A stretch of 64,000 nt of DNA, taken from contig SDOX01000009.1 of NCBI GenBank assembly GCA_004565275.1, forward strand, positions 356,007-420,006. Reading direction: 5' to 3'. Below are positions 45,101 to 55,657 of this stretch, one piece after another. Every line of letters begins with the position of its first letter. The stretch's first letter is position 1. Source of the stretch: Nannochloropsis salina CCMP1776. Lineage: Eukaryota; Sar; Eustigmatophyceae; Eustigmatales; Monodopsidaceae. A program made the translations under genes and the position numbers. The notes under the pieces were generated by a model. That model was not told the origin of the DNA, did not search any database, and saw nothing but the letters and a program-made list of their open reading frames with translations.

Positions 45101-47007
45101 AAGTACCGTGCCATGAGCTCGTGCTGGCGAATATAGGCTTCATTCGTCCCCAGAAATTCATCGAAAATTACCCTTCGAAAAACCTCATGAGAAAAGCTTC
45201 TGTTGCATTAAGAAATGAAAATTTCCTGAGAAGAAAGATATTTTTATTATTTCCCCTTAGTAGACGTTGTCTTACCGGAAGTCATTCACAACCATGGTCA
45301 TCTCTTCAAGCAACCAAAATATGGCCTCAATGCAAGGTGCCGGTACACCTTGTATTCCCACCGCAAGGTCCACAATTCCGCACAGCTCCTCGTTAGAAAG
45401 CCCTTGTCGACTTGCATGAACGGCGGCTAGAACATGACCAAGAAGACTTTTACTCTGCTGGCCTTTAATTCCAAATTCTTCAATAGTACGTTGTACCATG
45501 TCTAACATGTGTACCACTATACGACTAGGAGATGACTCATGCCCGAGATAGATGTCAAGTTGCTCATCGACCGATAAAGCGTTAATACCTGAAAGCATCA
45601 CACCTGTATGAAGCGCGATCAAGAGCATACGCAGAAACAATGGAGAAGTGGTTTTATGCGCGTCAGTGATCCGAGCACGTTGATTATCTTCCAGCACGAG
45701 CAACCTTCGATTTATCCGCTCGCTTGTTTTAAGTTTTTCCTGACGATGAAGGAACTTCAAGATAATTTGTCCTCGCACGAAGGATGTTAATGGCCTCACT
45801 TGCAAAAATTGCCCTTTTCGTCTGCACAACTCTCGATAAATGCCTTCATTATGATACGAAGGCGATTTAAATATCCGTTTTAAATTTGCCTGGTGCTCAT
45901 AGGCATTATTAATATTAGACTGAGCTTCACAATCATCGTAAGCAAAGTCATCAGTATATTGATTTAAATCAGTATTGTCTATAAATCCATTTACTGCGCT
46001 CTTATCATCAAGTACTATCCCTGCGCTCGGTGATCGTGTTATGGATAATATGAAGCGCACGTTGCCCGGTAAATTAGCTGGCAGCCAATGCAAAGAGCCT
46101 TGAAAAGGACCCTCTGAAGCCACAACATTTATGCCATCGATGACAATCAGTATAATCCGCATTTGCGATGAGTTTGATGCCGCCTTTTTTGATGCTGCCT
46201 CCAGGTATCGCACCAAAGTCCAACGCATTCGGTCTTCTGTATCCTGCAGATCCATTTCACGCAATTCAAAATGTTCTTTTAATGCAGTCATTAGGCGACC
46301 GAGAAGGTCTGCGAGACGATGGCTTTTAGATGAACTTCCTACAAAGTGTTCGAAAAGGAGATCACCTTTTTGCATCCGGGCCTTTCTGCGCTCGATCCAG
46401 TTGGCCAATAGAGCACTTTTACCTACCCCTGCCATGTTGACCAGGCAGGTATGAAAAGTAAATGCGAGAAAAATTTTCTAGGACATGCCCCGCAATATCT
46501 CCTTCAAGGACTATTTTTATGGTAACACGTGAAACCCTTAATGACGTATAACGAGCGGTGGCAGACGATTGGTGGCTTTTGGTAATCAATTTCACGACGC
46601 AATACACACAATTTCGTCTGATTTCCGCTTCTACCTTACCTGGCTCTCCCCACACGACTATTGGAGTATTGCGTCCCTTTTCAACTATTTTGCTTTGGTT
46701 GTCTAACCAAGCATAATACGTTGACTCGTTAGGTACGTATACGAAGTCTTCACATCGACTATAGATTTTGTTGTGTGCAGAGGGGATGGCCATAAGATAC
46801 AATCCTTTAGATAACTACATGCATCATACGTTCAAATACGAAAATAACTCACCTTGCTGCAAAAGCATAATGCTCATTTACGTGCATCTGGTGCTTTTGG
46901 TTCTCTCTATGTATTTCTTGACGTGTTTTCGTATTCTTAACTCGAATGGAGGGCCCTTCGAAAATCGTGAAGAAATTAAAAAGAGATGGTTGGCTGGCAC
47001 TAAGCTC
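42134..47007 (-). CDS. NACHT-type P-loop ATPase (nephrocystin-3-like) with C-terminal coiled coil; 5' end unresolved
   Basis: Nine exons found: 47007-46853, 46758-46640, 46428-45276, 45199-44860, 44566-43952, 43726-43508, 43377-43120, 43063-42935, 42835-42134; about 1230 codons. The joined N-terminal part reads NEHYAFAASRCEDFVYVPNE, then VVWGEPGVGKSALLANWIER (Walker A rebuilt over exons 2/3), then FEHFVGSSS and Walker B-like IILIVIDGINVV, the order seen in NPHP3 and related NACHT proteins. SFSHEVFRRVIFDEFLG resembles the post-NACHT helical region. The C-terminal third is charged coiled coil (VEQQKQQQDQRINEEAS onward). NPHP3 works at the ciliary base in animals; function here is unknown. One gene is preferred because every junction keeps frame, but a split between exons 5 and 6, across the repeat intron, is possible. 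A start codon was not located. Confidence 0.75.
43764..43874. repeat. Trinucleotide repeat array within an intron of the NACHT/coiled-coil gene
   Basis: On the plus strand: GGT, GTC, GTT/GTG, GTA and GTT units in blocks over about 110 bases. On the transcript strand this is CAA/AAC, CTA/TAC and ACG/CGA units placed just upstream of the acceptor at about 43727. The intron 43951-43727 has an in-frame stop before the array, so the array is not read through from exon 5. An alternative acceptor upstream would make a short Gln/His/Arg-rich exon part; I consider this less likely. Confidence 0.85.
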
Positions 47008-47413
47008 CTGTCATTGGGATAAAACAATACGATATTTTAGGTTGAAATTTTAAAGTGCGAAAAATAGTGCTCTGGCCGGCCCACTTTATTTGAAAGGAAA
47101 ATGCGCCTGAAAATTAGCAAGGTGGAAACCCGGCGGAAACGGTCGAGGCTTAACGGCTCGGTAAAGGCAACGGGCGGGACGGCGATGACCAATGAGACGA
47201 GCGCTTTACTCAAAGGGTTCCGATGATTTCCTCTGCTCGCACACCACTGTTTAGCTGAGCATATAAGAAGTGGGAAAGAATGCACTTGGGGTTGAGAATG
47301 TCGTCGAGGCTTGACGGGAAACTTTTTTGGTATAACTGAGATAACGAAGCCTCTGTTGCGGAAAGATATTCTGTGAATCATCTCATTTTCTCGCTTTCAA
47401 ATCTGCTAAGACA
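47008..47413. other. Divergent intergenic region, NACHT gene / DCAF13
   Basis: About 400 bases. Should contain the DCAF13 promoter and probably the first exon of the NACHT/coiled-coil gene on the minus strand. A minus-strand frame at 47037-47381 shows no family resemblance. Confidence 0.4.
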
Positions 47414-49072
47414 ATGAAGATCAAGACACTCAGTCGATGCGAAGAGACTTTCACAAGGGAGTGCAAAGGAGATGTCGTCAAGGTTTTTCGAAATCTGGAT
47501 CCCGCCCTACATCCTTTTGACAAAGCCCGGGAATATACTCGCGCCCTTCAAGCGACTAAGCTGGATAAGCTGTTTGCCAAACCATTTATCGGTACGTTTA
47601 GGGACCATGAAATGTCTGTGGTAAGATGTTTAGGAACATAGTTTCAATGGCACATTTTGATTGCTCCTGATCCTTAATTTTTAGCACCTTAGCTGGTGCA
47701 GCATGTAGTGTCCGCTAGTTTAATGTGTTAGCTGCATATGTGTAAAATGTCATACCTCCTTCCGCAAGTTAGAAAATGTTTTTTTAACATCTTTTATTGT
47801 TTCACAGGTGCATTGGATGGCCACACAGATGGTGTGTTTTGCTCTGCTCTTAGCAAACGAAGTTTGGTTCAGTTCTTAACAGGAGCTTGTGACGGTGAGG
47901 TGCGAGTATGGGATTTAAATGTGCGCAAATGTGTGTGGCGTGCGTATGCACATGCAGGTTTCGTCAGAGGTCTTTCTGTAGCACCCGATGGGGGAACTTT
48001 TTTCTCTTGCGGAGACAAGACAGTCAAGCAATGGACATTATGCGTCGCAGACGACTCCAGACAGGTCTGTGCTTTAGATTTCGACGCATCCGCCTTTTCA
48101 ATTCAAATAGTGAATTAACCGTTTCCTTGCTACTCGATGATATGCCGATCGACACGACAGGAACCCGCGGCTCTCAATACGTGGCTTCACAGTGAGACAC
48201 TGACATCCATCGATCATCACTGGCGCGACGCACATTTCGCCACGGCGGCTGACACCCGCGTTTTGGTGTGGGACCATGCACGTTCGAACCCCCTTCAATC
48301 ATTTTCGTGGGGATGTGATGCCATCTCCTGCGTGCGATACAATCCCGCTGAGTGCTCGCTTCTGGCCAGCACGGGATCGGACCGGGCGGTCACGCTCTTC
48401 GACACGCGCGAGGGTGCGGCTATGCGGAAGGCCGTGCTTGTCATGCGCTCGAACGCACTGGCCTGGAATCCGCAAGAACCCTTGAATTTCACAGTTGCCA
48501 GCGAGGACCACAATCTTTATACTTTCGATCTCCGAAAGCTTGACCAAGCCAAGCTCATCCACAAGGATCACGTGGGCGCCGTCATGGACCTCGCCTTCTC
48601 ACCTACAGGTCAAGAATTCGTCACCGGCTCATACGATCGCACTGTGCGTATTTTTGGTCACAGAGAAGGTCGGAGCCGTGAGGTTTATCACACCAAACGT
48701 ATGCAGCGCGTCTTCTGCGTCAATTTTTCGGGGGACGGCCGCTTCGTGCTCACAGGCTCTGACGACACCAACCTCCGAATATGGAAGGCAGAAGCCTCAC
48801 GGCAACTTGGAGTAAAAGTTCCTCGGGCAGAGAAGAAGTTAGAGTACGAGGAAGCGTTGAAAAAGCGCTATCAACACATGCCTGAGGTGCGGCGCATCGC
48901 TAAACACCGGCACGTGCCGAAGGCCATTATGAAGGCCCGCGAGACGCTTCACATGCAACAAGAGAGCCAACGACGCAAAGCTCAAAATCGCAGGAAGCAT
49001 GCAAGAAAAGATAGCGAAGATAGTAAATTTGTGCCAGAGCGCAAACACAAGGTTGTGGCGGAGATTTCATAG
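47414..49072 (+). CDS. DCAF13: DCAF13 / Sof1, WD-repeat small-subunit processome protein
   Basis: A U3 snoRNP-associated WD40 protein needed for 18S rRNA maturation in the nucleolus. Exons 47414-47591, 47808-48064, 48161-49072, about 448 residues (human 445). N-terminal MKIKTLSRCEETFTRE and NLDPALHPF match the family, then WD repeats such as ALDGHTDGVF, VRVWDL, CGDKTVKQW, VLVWDHAR, RAVTLFDTR, YTFDLRKLDQ, GSYDRTVRIF and GSDDTNLRIWK. The Sof1-specific C-terminus follows: YEEALKKRYQHMPEVRRIAK, then HRHVPKAI and a Lys/Arg-rich tail. Confidence 0.96.
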
Positions 49073-49514
49073 ATGTCCACGCCCTGCAACGCATGTTGTG
49101 TACAGCTTGATTTTTGTAAAAACATTCCATTGAATCAGAACGAGTCATGTCACTTCATTATATCGCATTGGAACATATATTTTTTTTAATTCGTGTCGAT
49201 ATGTTGAAGGGCTACTTTGAATTGTAGCCCAGGGCCGTGCGCGACCAGAACTTTGAGCAAGCGGCGGCCCAGTTGTGTGCTCGCTGGCGAGTCGCCGCCT
49301 CGCCCTGCGATGATCTTAATCGGTCTTGTCATGGTTGGTGGCTGAGTTTCCATGTCTCAATTCTTATCACATCAGGACCGGTGCTCTTCTCTGCGTAGCG
49401 GTCCTGCCGGATATTTGCTGCAACTTCGACACTATCTCGACCCTGGAGGACCGTACCCTCACAGCCAGAGTCGATTCGACCGGAGTGCTGCGGTACAAAG
49501 CATAAGCAATACAT
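49073..49514. other. Intergenic region DCAF13 / anthranilate synthase
   Basis: About 440 bases between two plus-strand genes. No frame or repeat of note; presumed 3' end and promoter. Confidence 0.45.
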
Positions 49515-52139
49515 ATGCATGATTTGAGACCACCACGTTTGAAAAGTGCTGTGTTAGCACTGTCAGTATTAATTTTTCTGCATATCCACTTGGGAGTTCA
49601 CGCTGGCCCAACCTGCCGCTCAAGAAGAGCAAGCGGCTCCCTCAGATCACCATCCGCGCCCTTGTCTTTCCACGGCCCCTGCTCTTCCTCGTACTCTCAT
49701 CTAAGGAGTTGGACCGACCGCTCTTTCGAATACCCTTTGAGCAAACAGCATCGTTGCTGGAAAAGTGGTGAGAATGAGAGAATAAGAGGCAGTTGCGAGG
49801 TCAAGCGCGGCCGCAAGGGAGACCTGTCGATGACGATGATGGAGGGTGAGGAGGGTCGGCTTTCTCTTGGGGCACCTCGGTACAGACCGCTTTCGGGCAG
49901 ATTCATAACGAAAGGGGGTGTCCAAGTGACATGTCAAGTCGAGGATGTGTCAGACACTGGCAAGGAGGTCGACACCTTGCTAGAGGGCCTCGACTCTCAT
50001 GAGGGGGTGCTGCTGGCATCCTCTTATGAATTCCCCGGCCGATATGCGCGATGGACCATCGGCTTCATTGATCCTCCCCTTAAAATTGAAAGCCGGGGTC
50101 TAAACTTTAAGGTGAAGGCATTGAATGCACGTGGAGAGGTGTTGTTGGAGGTTATTCAAGACGCGCTCGAGCGGCCGGACTCGTCATTGGCTCTGGCCAG
50201 CTTGGAACGCACCGGTCACCCAGCTGGTGAAGATGGCAGGACGGTTCTTTCTGGGCAAGTGCCCAAGTCTGACGAATACTTCCCCGAAGAAGAGCGTTCG
50301 CGGCAGCCAAGCATCTTTAGCGTAATCCGCACTTTGGTGGACTTTTTTCAGAGCGACGGGGACCCACAGTTGGGCTTGTACGGGACCTTCGGGTACGACT
50401 TGACTTTCCAGTTTGAACCCATCAAACTGCGCATGCCGCGGTCAGACAATCAACGAGACGTGGTACTGTACTTGCCCGACCGAGTCTTGGTGGTCGACCA
50501 GGACAAGCGCGCGGCCTGGCGGGTGGAGTATGATTTCAGCTGGAACGGCCGGAGCACGCAAGGGCTTGCCCGGACGGGTAGGGTCTTGGAGTACCGAGCT
50601 GCGCCTGCGGAGGCCCTGAAGCGGGATCGTGATAGCCCGGTTGGGGAATACGCGCGGCGGGTGGCGATGGCGAAGGACCAGTTCAAGGTAGGGAACTTGT
50701 TCGAGGTGGTACTCAGCCAGACCTTCTTCAAGGAGTGTCCCTCTGCACCCTCGCGAGTCTTTTCCCGCCTGCGCACCACTAATCCCTCTCCTTACGGCTT
50801 TCTCATCAACTTGGGGGACGGTGAGTACCTGATCGGGGCCTCGCCTGAGATGTTCGTGCGCTGTGAGCAAACGAAGGCCGGCCTTCGGGTTGAGACTTGT
50901 CCCATCTCCGGGACAATAGCCCGAGGCAGCGACGCCCTGGAGGACGCGGCCAGGATCAAGGCGATTTTAACCAACCCGAAGGAGGAGTCGGAGCTGACCA
51001 TGTGCACGGACGTGGACCGGAATGACAAGAGCCGTATTTGTGAGCCCGGCTCGGTGCGCGTGCTCGGGCGGCGGCAAATTGAGATGTACTCGCGGCTGAT
51101 CCACACCGTAGACCATGTGGAGGGCTATTTGCGCAGGGGCTTCGACGCGCTGGACGCTTTCCTGTGTCATACATGGGCCGTCACGGTCACGGGCGCGCCC
51201 AAGACCTGGGCCATCCAGTTCATCGAGGACCAGGAGGCATCGCCCCGGGCCTGGTACGGCGGGGCCGTAGGGCTCGTAGCCTTCGACGGCTCCCTCAACA
51301 CCGGCCTCACCCTGCGGACGATCCGCCTCTTAAATGGCATTGCCGAGGTGCGGGCGGGAGCCACGCTCTTGTATGATAGCGATCCACCTGCGGAAGAAGC
51401 TGAGACAGAGCTGAAAGCCTCGGCGCTGGTAGACGCCTTGGCCTGCGAAAGCTCTGAGACCGCGGGTGTGACTGGAGAAGAGGCGGCTCTGGCGGCCGAT
51501 GAGGCTCGACGCGTGCTGTTAGTCGACCATCAGGACTCCTTCGTGCACACTCTCGCCAATTATCTTCGACAAACGGGCGCGGACGTTAGCACGGTTCGTA
51601 GTGGGCCAAATGCCCTTAGGCTAATACGAGACACTAAGCCCGACCTCCTGGTCCTGTCCCCCGGTCCTGGATGCCCGGCCGACTTTCGCCTTTCCGATAC
51701 AATCGACGCCGCCTTGGCTTCGCGTGTGCCTGTTTTTGGCGTCTGTCTTGGGTTACAGGGCATGGTCGAGCATTTCGGCGGGAAACTAGACGTGCTGGCT
51801 TACCCCATGCACGGTAAGCCTTCCACGGTAAAGCTGACCCCTGCTGCTGCCACGGGAGGGGACGTTCTGGGCCATAGATACAAGATATTTGAGGGTTTGC
51901 CTCGTTGCTTTGACGTCGCACGCTATCACTCGCTACACGGAAAGAAAGCGGGCTTTCCGCAAGACTTGCGTGTGACGGCCATGAGCGAGGACGGAGTTAT
52001 CATGGGCATCGAGCACCGAGAGCTGCCTTTCGCCGCTGTTCAGTTTCATCCCGAGTCAATCTTGACTAATCCCAAGCATGGATTGCGCATGCTTGCCAAT
52101 GCTGTGAAATACTTGGTGTTTGAGGATCCGAAAGAATAA
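49515..52139 (+). CDS. Anthranilate synthase, fused TrpE-TrpG, plastid-targeted
   Basis: Converts chorismate and glutamine to anthranilate, the first step of tryptophan synthesis. One intronless frame of 874 residues holds both components. After a hydrophobic leader (SAVLALSVLIFLHIHLGVHA) and a Ser/Arg-rich transit-like region come the TrpE N-terminal part (GLYGTFGYDLTFQFEP), the chorismate-binding domain (LFEVVLSQTF, FLINLGDGEYLIGASPEMFV, ETCPISGTIARG, LTMCTDVDRNDKSRICEPGS) and, from about residue 680, a class I glutamine amidotransferase (VLLVDHQDSFVHTLANYL, LSPGPGCP, VFGVCLGLQG with the catalytic Cys near residue 743, FAAVQFHPESI with the catalytic His near 844). The residues needed in both domains appear intact. 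Fused TrpEG proteins are known in some bacteria. Convergent with TIM23. Confidence 0.94.
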   Translation: MHDLRPPRLKSAVLALSVLIFLHIHLGVHAGPTCRSRRASGSLRSPSAPLSFHGPCSSSYSHLRSWTDRSFEYPLSKQHRCWKSGENERIRGSCEVKRGRKGDLSMTMMEGEEGRLSLGAPRYRPLSGRFITKGGVQVTCQVEDVSDTGKEVDTLLEGLDSHEGVLLASSYEFPGRYARWTIGFIDPPLKIESRGLNFKVKALNARGEVLLEVIQDALERPDSSLALASLERTGHPAGEDGRTVLSGQVPKSDEYFPEEERSRQPSIFSVIRTLVDFFQSDGDPQLGLYGTFGYDLTFQFEPIKLRMPRSDNQRDVVLYLPDRVLVVDQDKRAAWRVEYDFSWNGRSTQGLARTGRVLEYRAAPAEALKRDRDSPVGEYARRVAMAKDQFKVGNLFEVVLSQTFFKECPSAPSRVFSRLRTTNPSPYGFLINLGDGEYLIGASPEMFVRCEQTKAGLRVETCPISGTIARGSDALEDAARIKAILTNPKEESELTMCTDVDRNDKSRICEPGSVRVLGRRQIEMYSRLIHTVDHVEGYLRRGFDALDAFLCHTWAVTVTGAPKTWAIQFIEDQEASPRAWYGGAVGLVAFDGSLNTGLTLRTIRLLNGIAEVRAGATLLYDSDPPAEEAETELKASALVDALACESSETAGVTGEEAALAADEARRVLLVDHQDSFVHTLANYLRQTGADVSTVRSGPNALRLIRDTKPDLLVLSPGPGCPADFRLSDTIDAALASRVPVFGVCLGLQGMVEHFGGKLDVLAYPMHGKPSTVKLTPAAATGGDVLGHRYKIFEGLPRCFDVARYHSLHGKKAGFPQDLRVTAMSEDGVIMGIEHRELPFAAVQFHPESILTNPKHGLRMLANAVKYLVFEDPKE

Positions 52140-52284
52140 CAGGAAACAACAGGTGTGCAAGCTACTTCGATAGCAAACGAAAGAACAATCAACCAAATAA
52201 GCAGAAATAGGGGCGGGCGTTCTTTGTACATGTATTTCTATGCTTTTCCTTCCAAAGCTTTATATTGGACCCCTTGCATAAGCT

Positions 52285-52866
52285 TCAACGATAATAGAAG
52301 TGGTCAAGCTGACCTCGAATCACATAAAACATACCAGCCCCAAACCCGCCCAACACTGAAGCTAGAGCTGCCGTCCGTGGCGCCGCGGTGGACTTGTACA
52401 GAAGACCGCTGATGGCGCCAGAGAGCACAGGATTTACGGCTTGATGTCCACCTAGAACTTTGTCCGTTTCGAAGTGATCGAGCAACGATTCACTTAGCGA
52501 ATACATAAGAGCGAAAACGCCGGCGTTGTTGCCCCACTTCGAGCCTAACTTTCCTGCCCCGTTCATGACGCTGTTCAGTCGAAGCCAGAATCGTGGACTG
52601 GGCGCTGTCTTCCACCCCGTACGCCCACCCAGAATACCACCGGTTAAAATTCCTGTTAGATAAGAAGAACCCGAATACAAAAACATGCGTTCCACCGTGC
52701 CCCTGCCTTTAATATCGTAGTCCAGGTAGTCAGGTTCCTCCTCGCTTGCCACGCCGTACAGAGGGGCAACTGTTCGCAGATCCACGTTTCCACCTCCAAA
52801 AAGATCAATTTTGGGCAGGTTGTCATCTGAGGCGCTGTACGACGAAGATGTGTTGTTGTCAACCAT
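52285..52866 (-). CDS. TIM23: TIM23, mitochondrial inner-membrane translocase channel subunit
   Basis: The Tim17/Tim22/Tim23 family channel of the presequence translocase. From the ATG at 52866 (MVDNNTSSS) the protein is 193 residues, typical for TIM23, with an N-terminal hydrophilic half and four membrane segments. Motifs: MFLYSGSSYLTGILTGGILG, RLNSVMNGAGKLGSKWGNNA, GVFALMYSLSES and NPVLSGAISGLLYKS. The frame stays open 5' to 53235, but a good acceptor (tcctctccag) sits immediately before the ATG, so a spliced 5' exon is possible, for example one starting MATETEN near 53085; the upstream open stretch is otherwise unlike TIM23. Stop codon only about 145 bases from that of anthranilate synthase. 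Confidence 0.88.
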   Translation of the reverse strand: MVDNNTSSSYSASDDNLPKIDLFGGGNVDLRTVAPLYGVASEEEPDYLDYDIKGRGTVERMFLYSGSSYLTGILTGGILGGRTGWKTAPSPRFWLRLNSVMNGAGKLGSKWGNNAGVFALMYSLSESLLDHFETDKVLGGHQAVNPVLSGAISGLLYKSTAAPRTAALASVLGGFGAGMFYVIRGQLDHFYYR

Positions 52867-53576
52867 TCCTGGAGAGGATTGCGAGAGTAAGAAAAGGTGA
52901 GATATCTTTCTCGACAAAGAGGGGCATAATTGAATAGCCAGAGCAACGGCTTGATCCTGACAATTTTTTAAGGTCCATTTGATGTAAGTAGTCTTGTCGT
53001 GCTTCAATGTACAAGTAAATTCACTCGCAAAAAAAAAACTCTCCGTAAAGGCAGAGAGCCCCACATTTTCTGTTTCAGTCGCCATTCGCTCCTCCGACTC
53101 GGAAGAGGCGTCGACGGGAGGTTTGACAAGCGAAACCATGGTAGGTGGCCAGTAGAAAGCAATCTGTGCCGGCAAAGCGCCAAGCCGGAGAGCGCGGAGT
53201 GAACATTTTTCCGACGTCGGGTAGAGCGGCGACACAGTAGACTCTAAGTCTGCGTGCTGAATGGTGATCGCGTACTGTGAGCGGCCAAGGCGCCCGAGCG
53301 ACTGCTGAGCCGTGCTGGATGTGGTTCCCGTGCTGGTCCTGGGGCGAGACCCCTCTACCCGTAAGACCTGCTTGACGTTTTTTTTAAAGGTATCTTACCA
53401 GCTCACGAAAAATACCTCACGTGCTTTGTCAGGCTGTGCCCCTTCTATTCTCGAAGCTGCGAAGCAACGTTGGGGGAGGGTTGCTACTCCTCAGCTCGAA
53501 GACAAGCCGTCTCTCTGTGAAGGGAGTTATTTGGGCAGAAATATCTGCTCGCTGCGATCATCCTTTCAATAATCTC
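52867..53576. other. Divergent region TIM23 / threonine synthase
   Basis: About 710 bases. Holds the promoters and probably 5' leader or exon sequence of both genes. The minus frame 52867-53235 and the plus frame 53421-53576 are open but unsupported by similarity. Confidence 0.4.
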
Positions 53577-55220
53577 ATGGCGGCAACCGCTCGCACACTT
53601 TATTGCTCTACCCGGGGGGGTATTAAAAATGCCACTTTCGAAGACGTGGTTCTGGGTGGACTTGCCCCAGACCGTGGATTATATGTTCCAGAGGTGCTTC
53701 CCACGCTCACCCCTGTCGAGCTGCAAGCGATGCGGTGCCTGACCTTTCCAGATCTGGCCTATGCTATAGTTTCTCGCTTCGTTGGAGAAGAAGATATTCC
53801 AGCAAAGGACTTAAAGGATATAGTAGATCGGAGCTACTCGACTTTCAGGTCTCCCGACGTCTCGCCAGTAAAGCAACTTGGCTCAGCCTGGATTCTCGAG
53901 CTCTTCCACGGACCCACTTTCGCTTTCAAAGACGTGGCTTTGCAGTTGCTGGGCAATCTTTTCGAGTATTTCCTGTCCAAGAGGTCGGGAGCCGAGGCTT
54001 TCTTGACCATTTTGGGAGCCACGTCCGGCGACACGGGATCAGCAGCCATCTACGGGCTGCGCGGAAAAGCGAATGTGCGTTGCTTTATCCTTTACCCCAA
54101 GGGCCGAACGTCTGCCATTCAAGAGAGGCAAATGACAACTGTACCAGATAAGAACGTCCAATGCATTGCCGTGGAGGGAACGTTCGATGATTGCCAAAAT
54201 ATAGTCAAGGCCGCGTTTCAAGATGCCAGCTTCCGCGAAGAGATCCGCCTGGGCGCTGTCAATTCTATCAATTGGGCGCGCGTCCTTGCACAGATAACCT
54301 ACTACTTCTGGGCATATTTCCGTATCACAGATTTCGACCCCTCCATAGAACAGGTAAAGATATGAGAAAGAAAAGGGGGAGGTCAGACTGGAGCGTGAGA
54401 GAGGAATGATCCTTTATTTACTTACAGACGACGTCTTTCATTATAGTTGAGCTTCTCCGTTCCGACGGGTAACTTTGGTGACGTGTTGGCCGGCTACTAC
54501 GCCAAGCGAATGGGGCTGCCGGTGGAGCAGTTGCTCGTGGCCACGAACGTGAACGATATCCTGCACCGATTCTTCGTGACGGGAGAGTATCACAAAGCCG
54601 AAGTGACGCAGACCCATTCACCATCCATGGATATATCAATTTCAAGCAATTTTGAGCGCTACTTATTTGAGCTGGCAGATCGCGATCACACCTTGCTCAA
54701 GAAATGGATGACCAACTTCGAAGCCACAGGCGAGCTCACCCTTTCCGGACAGCTGCTTAAGAGGGCCCGGCAGGATTTTATTTCGGGCCGAGGGGACGAG
54801 GAACAGGTGTGTATTGATGGGACGAGAAGCAGGTGTGTGGCGATCATCAAGGGGGAAAGCAGATGATACACTCCGCATCAGACAATGACTGACATTCTCT
54901 ACCAACCTGTGCCCTAGACGCTCGCCACAATAAGGAAATGGCACGAAGACCACGGCTACCTCCTCTGCCCTCACTCTGCTGTGGGCGTGCATGCGGCGGA
55001 TTCGCTGGGTATGTTCAGGGATGGGCGGACAGTATGCCTTGCCACTGCTCATCCAGCCAAGTTTCCGGAGGCCACAGAGCGCCTGGGCATCGAAAGCGAT
55101 TTGCCCGCGGAGCTGGCGGCATTGGCGGACATGCCCATGCGCTCTATCCTCTTGCACAACGATTTAGTTGAGGTACAGTCTTACATGAAATTGCGCATTC
55201 AATCGATGGACGACCAATGA
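53577..55220 (+). CDS. Threonine synthase (PLP-dependent, fungal/bacterial ThrC type)
   Basis: Makes threonine from O-phosphohomoserine. Exons 53577-54353, 54447-54806, 54918-55220, about 479 residues. Motifs: YCSTRGGI and GLAPDRGLYVPEVLP at the N-terminus, FHGPTFAFKDVALQLLGN with the PLP-binding lysine, LGATSGDTGSAAIYGL, FSVPTGNFGDVLAGY (phosphate-binding, across exons 1/2), QTHSPSMDISISSNFERYLF and CPHSAVGVHAAD. This is the longer ThrC class found in fungi and many bacteria. The open frame begins at a GTG (53421) with a moderately hydrophobic start; ATG 53577 is chosen, leaving no clear organelle presequence unless an upstream exon exists. Plastid location is expected from the pathway but not shown. 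Confidence 0.93.
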
Positions 55221-55657
55221 GTCAAAAAAATAAAGGATCCGGAAGGAGGCACGACTTTGAATTTCTGGGTAATTAGGTGTGCTCTTCTGGTAAATAACGA
55301 CGTGAACAGCGGAACGTAAAGACCGCGATCCTCAAAGAATGCTAGGAAGCACAAGGACACCTTAAAGGGCTTTAAATTCTGAATGGATTTTGAAGTGCAC
55401 ATGACTGCTTGGGATCCACAGTACCGAAGTTCAAAATGGAGTCAATTTGAAGTTGTGACCTTTGCAATACTCGTAGATATGAACGTTCCACATTGGCATG
55501 AGATGTTCCGCTTCATCGAAAATCGGTCCGCTGTGTACACGATTCATGGTTTACGTTCATTAAACTCTTCCACCTCATGCTCTGAAGTCGCATACCGAAA
55601 TCACAGAGCTATTTCATCGCTAAATTTGCGCCACTATCGCCATTGTCTGCCCCAGTC
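55221..55657. other. Convergent intergenic region
   Basis: About 440 bases between the stops of threonine synthase and the FAH-MAAI gene. The plus frame at 55383-55787 overlaps the antisense of the FAH-MAAI last exon and is judged to be chance. Confidence 0.45.
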
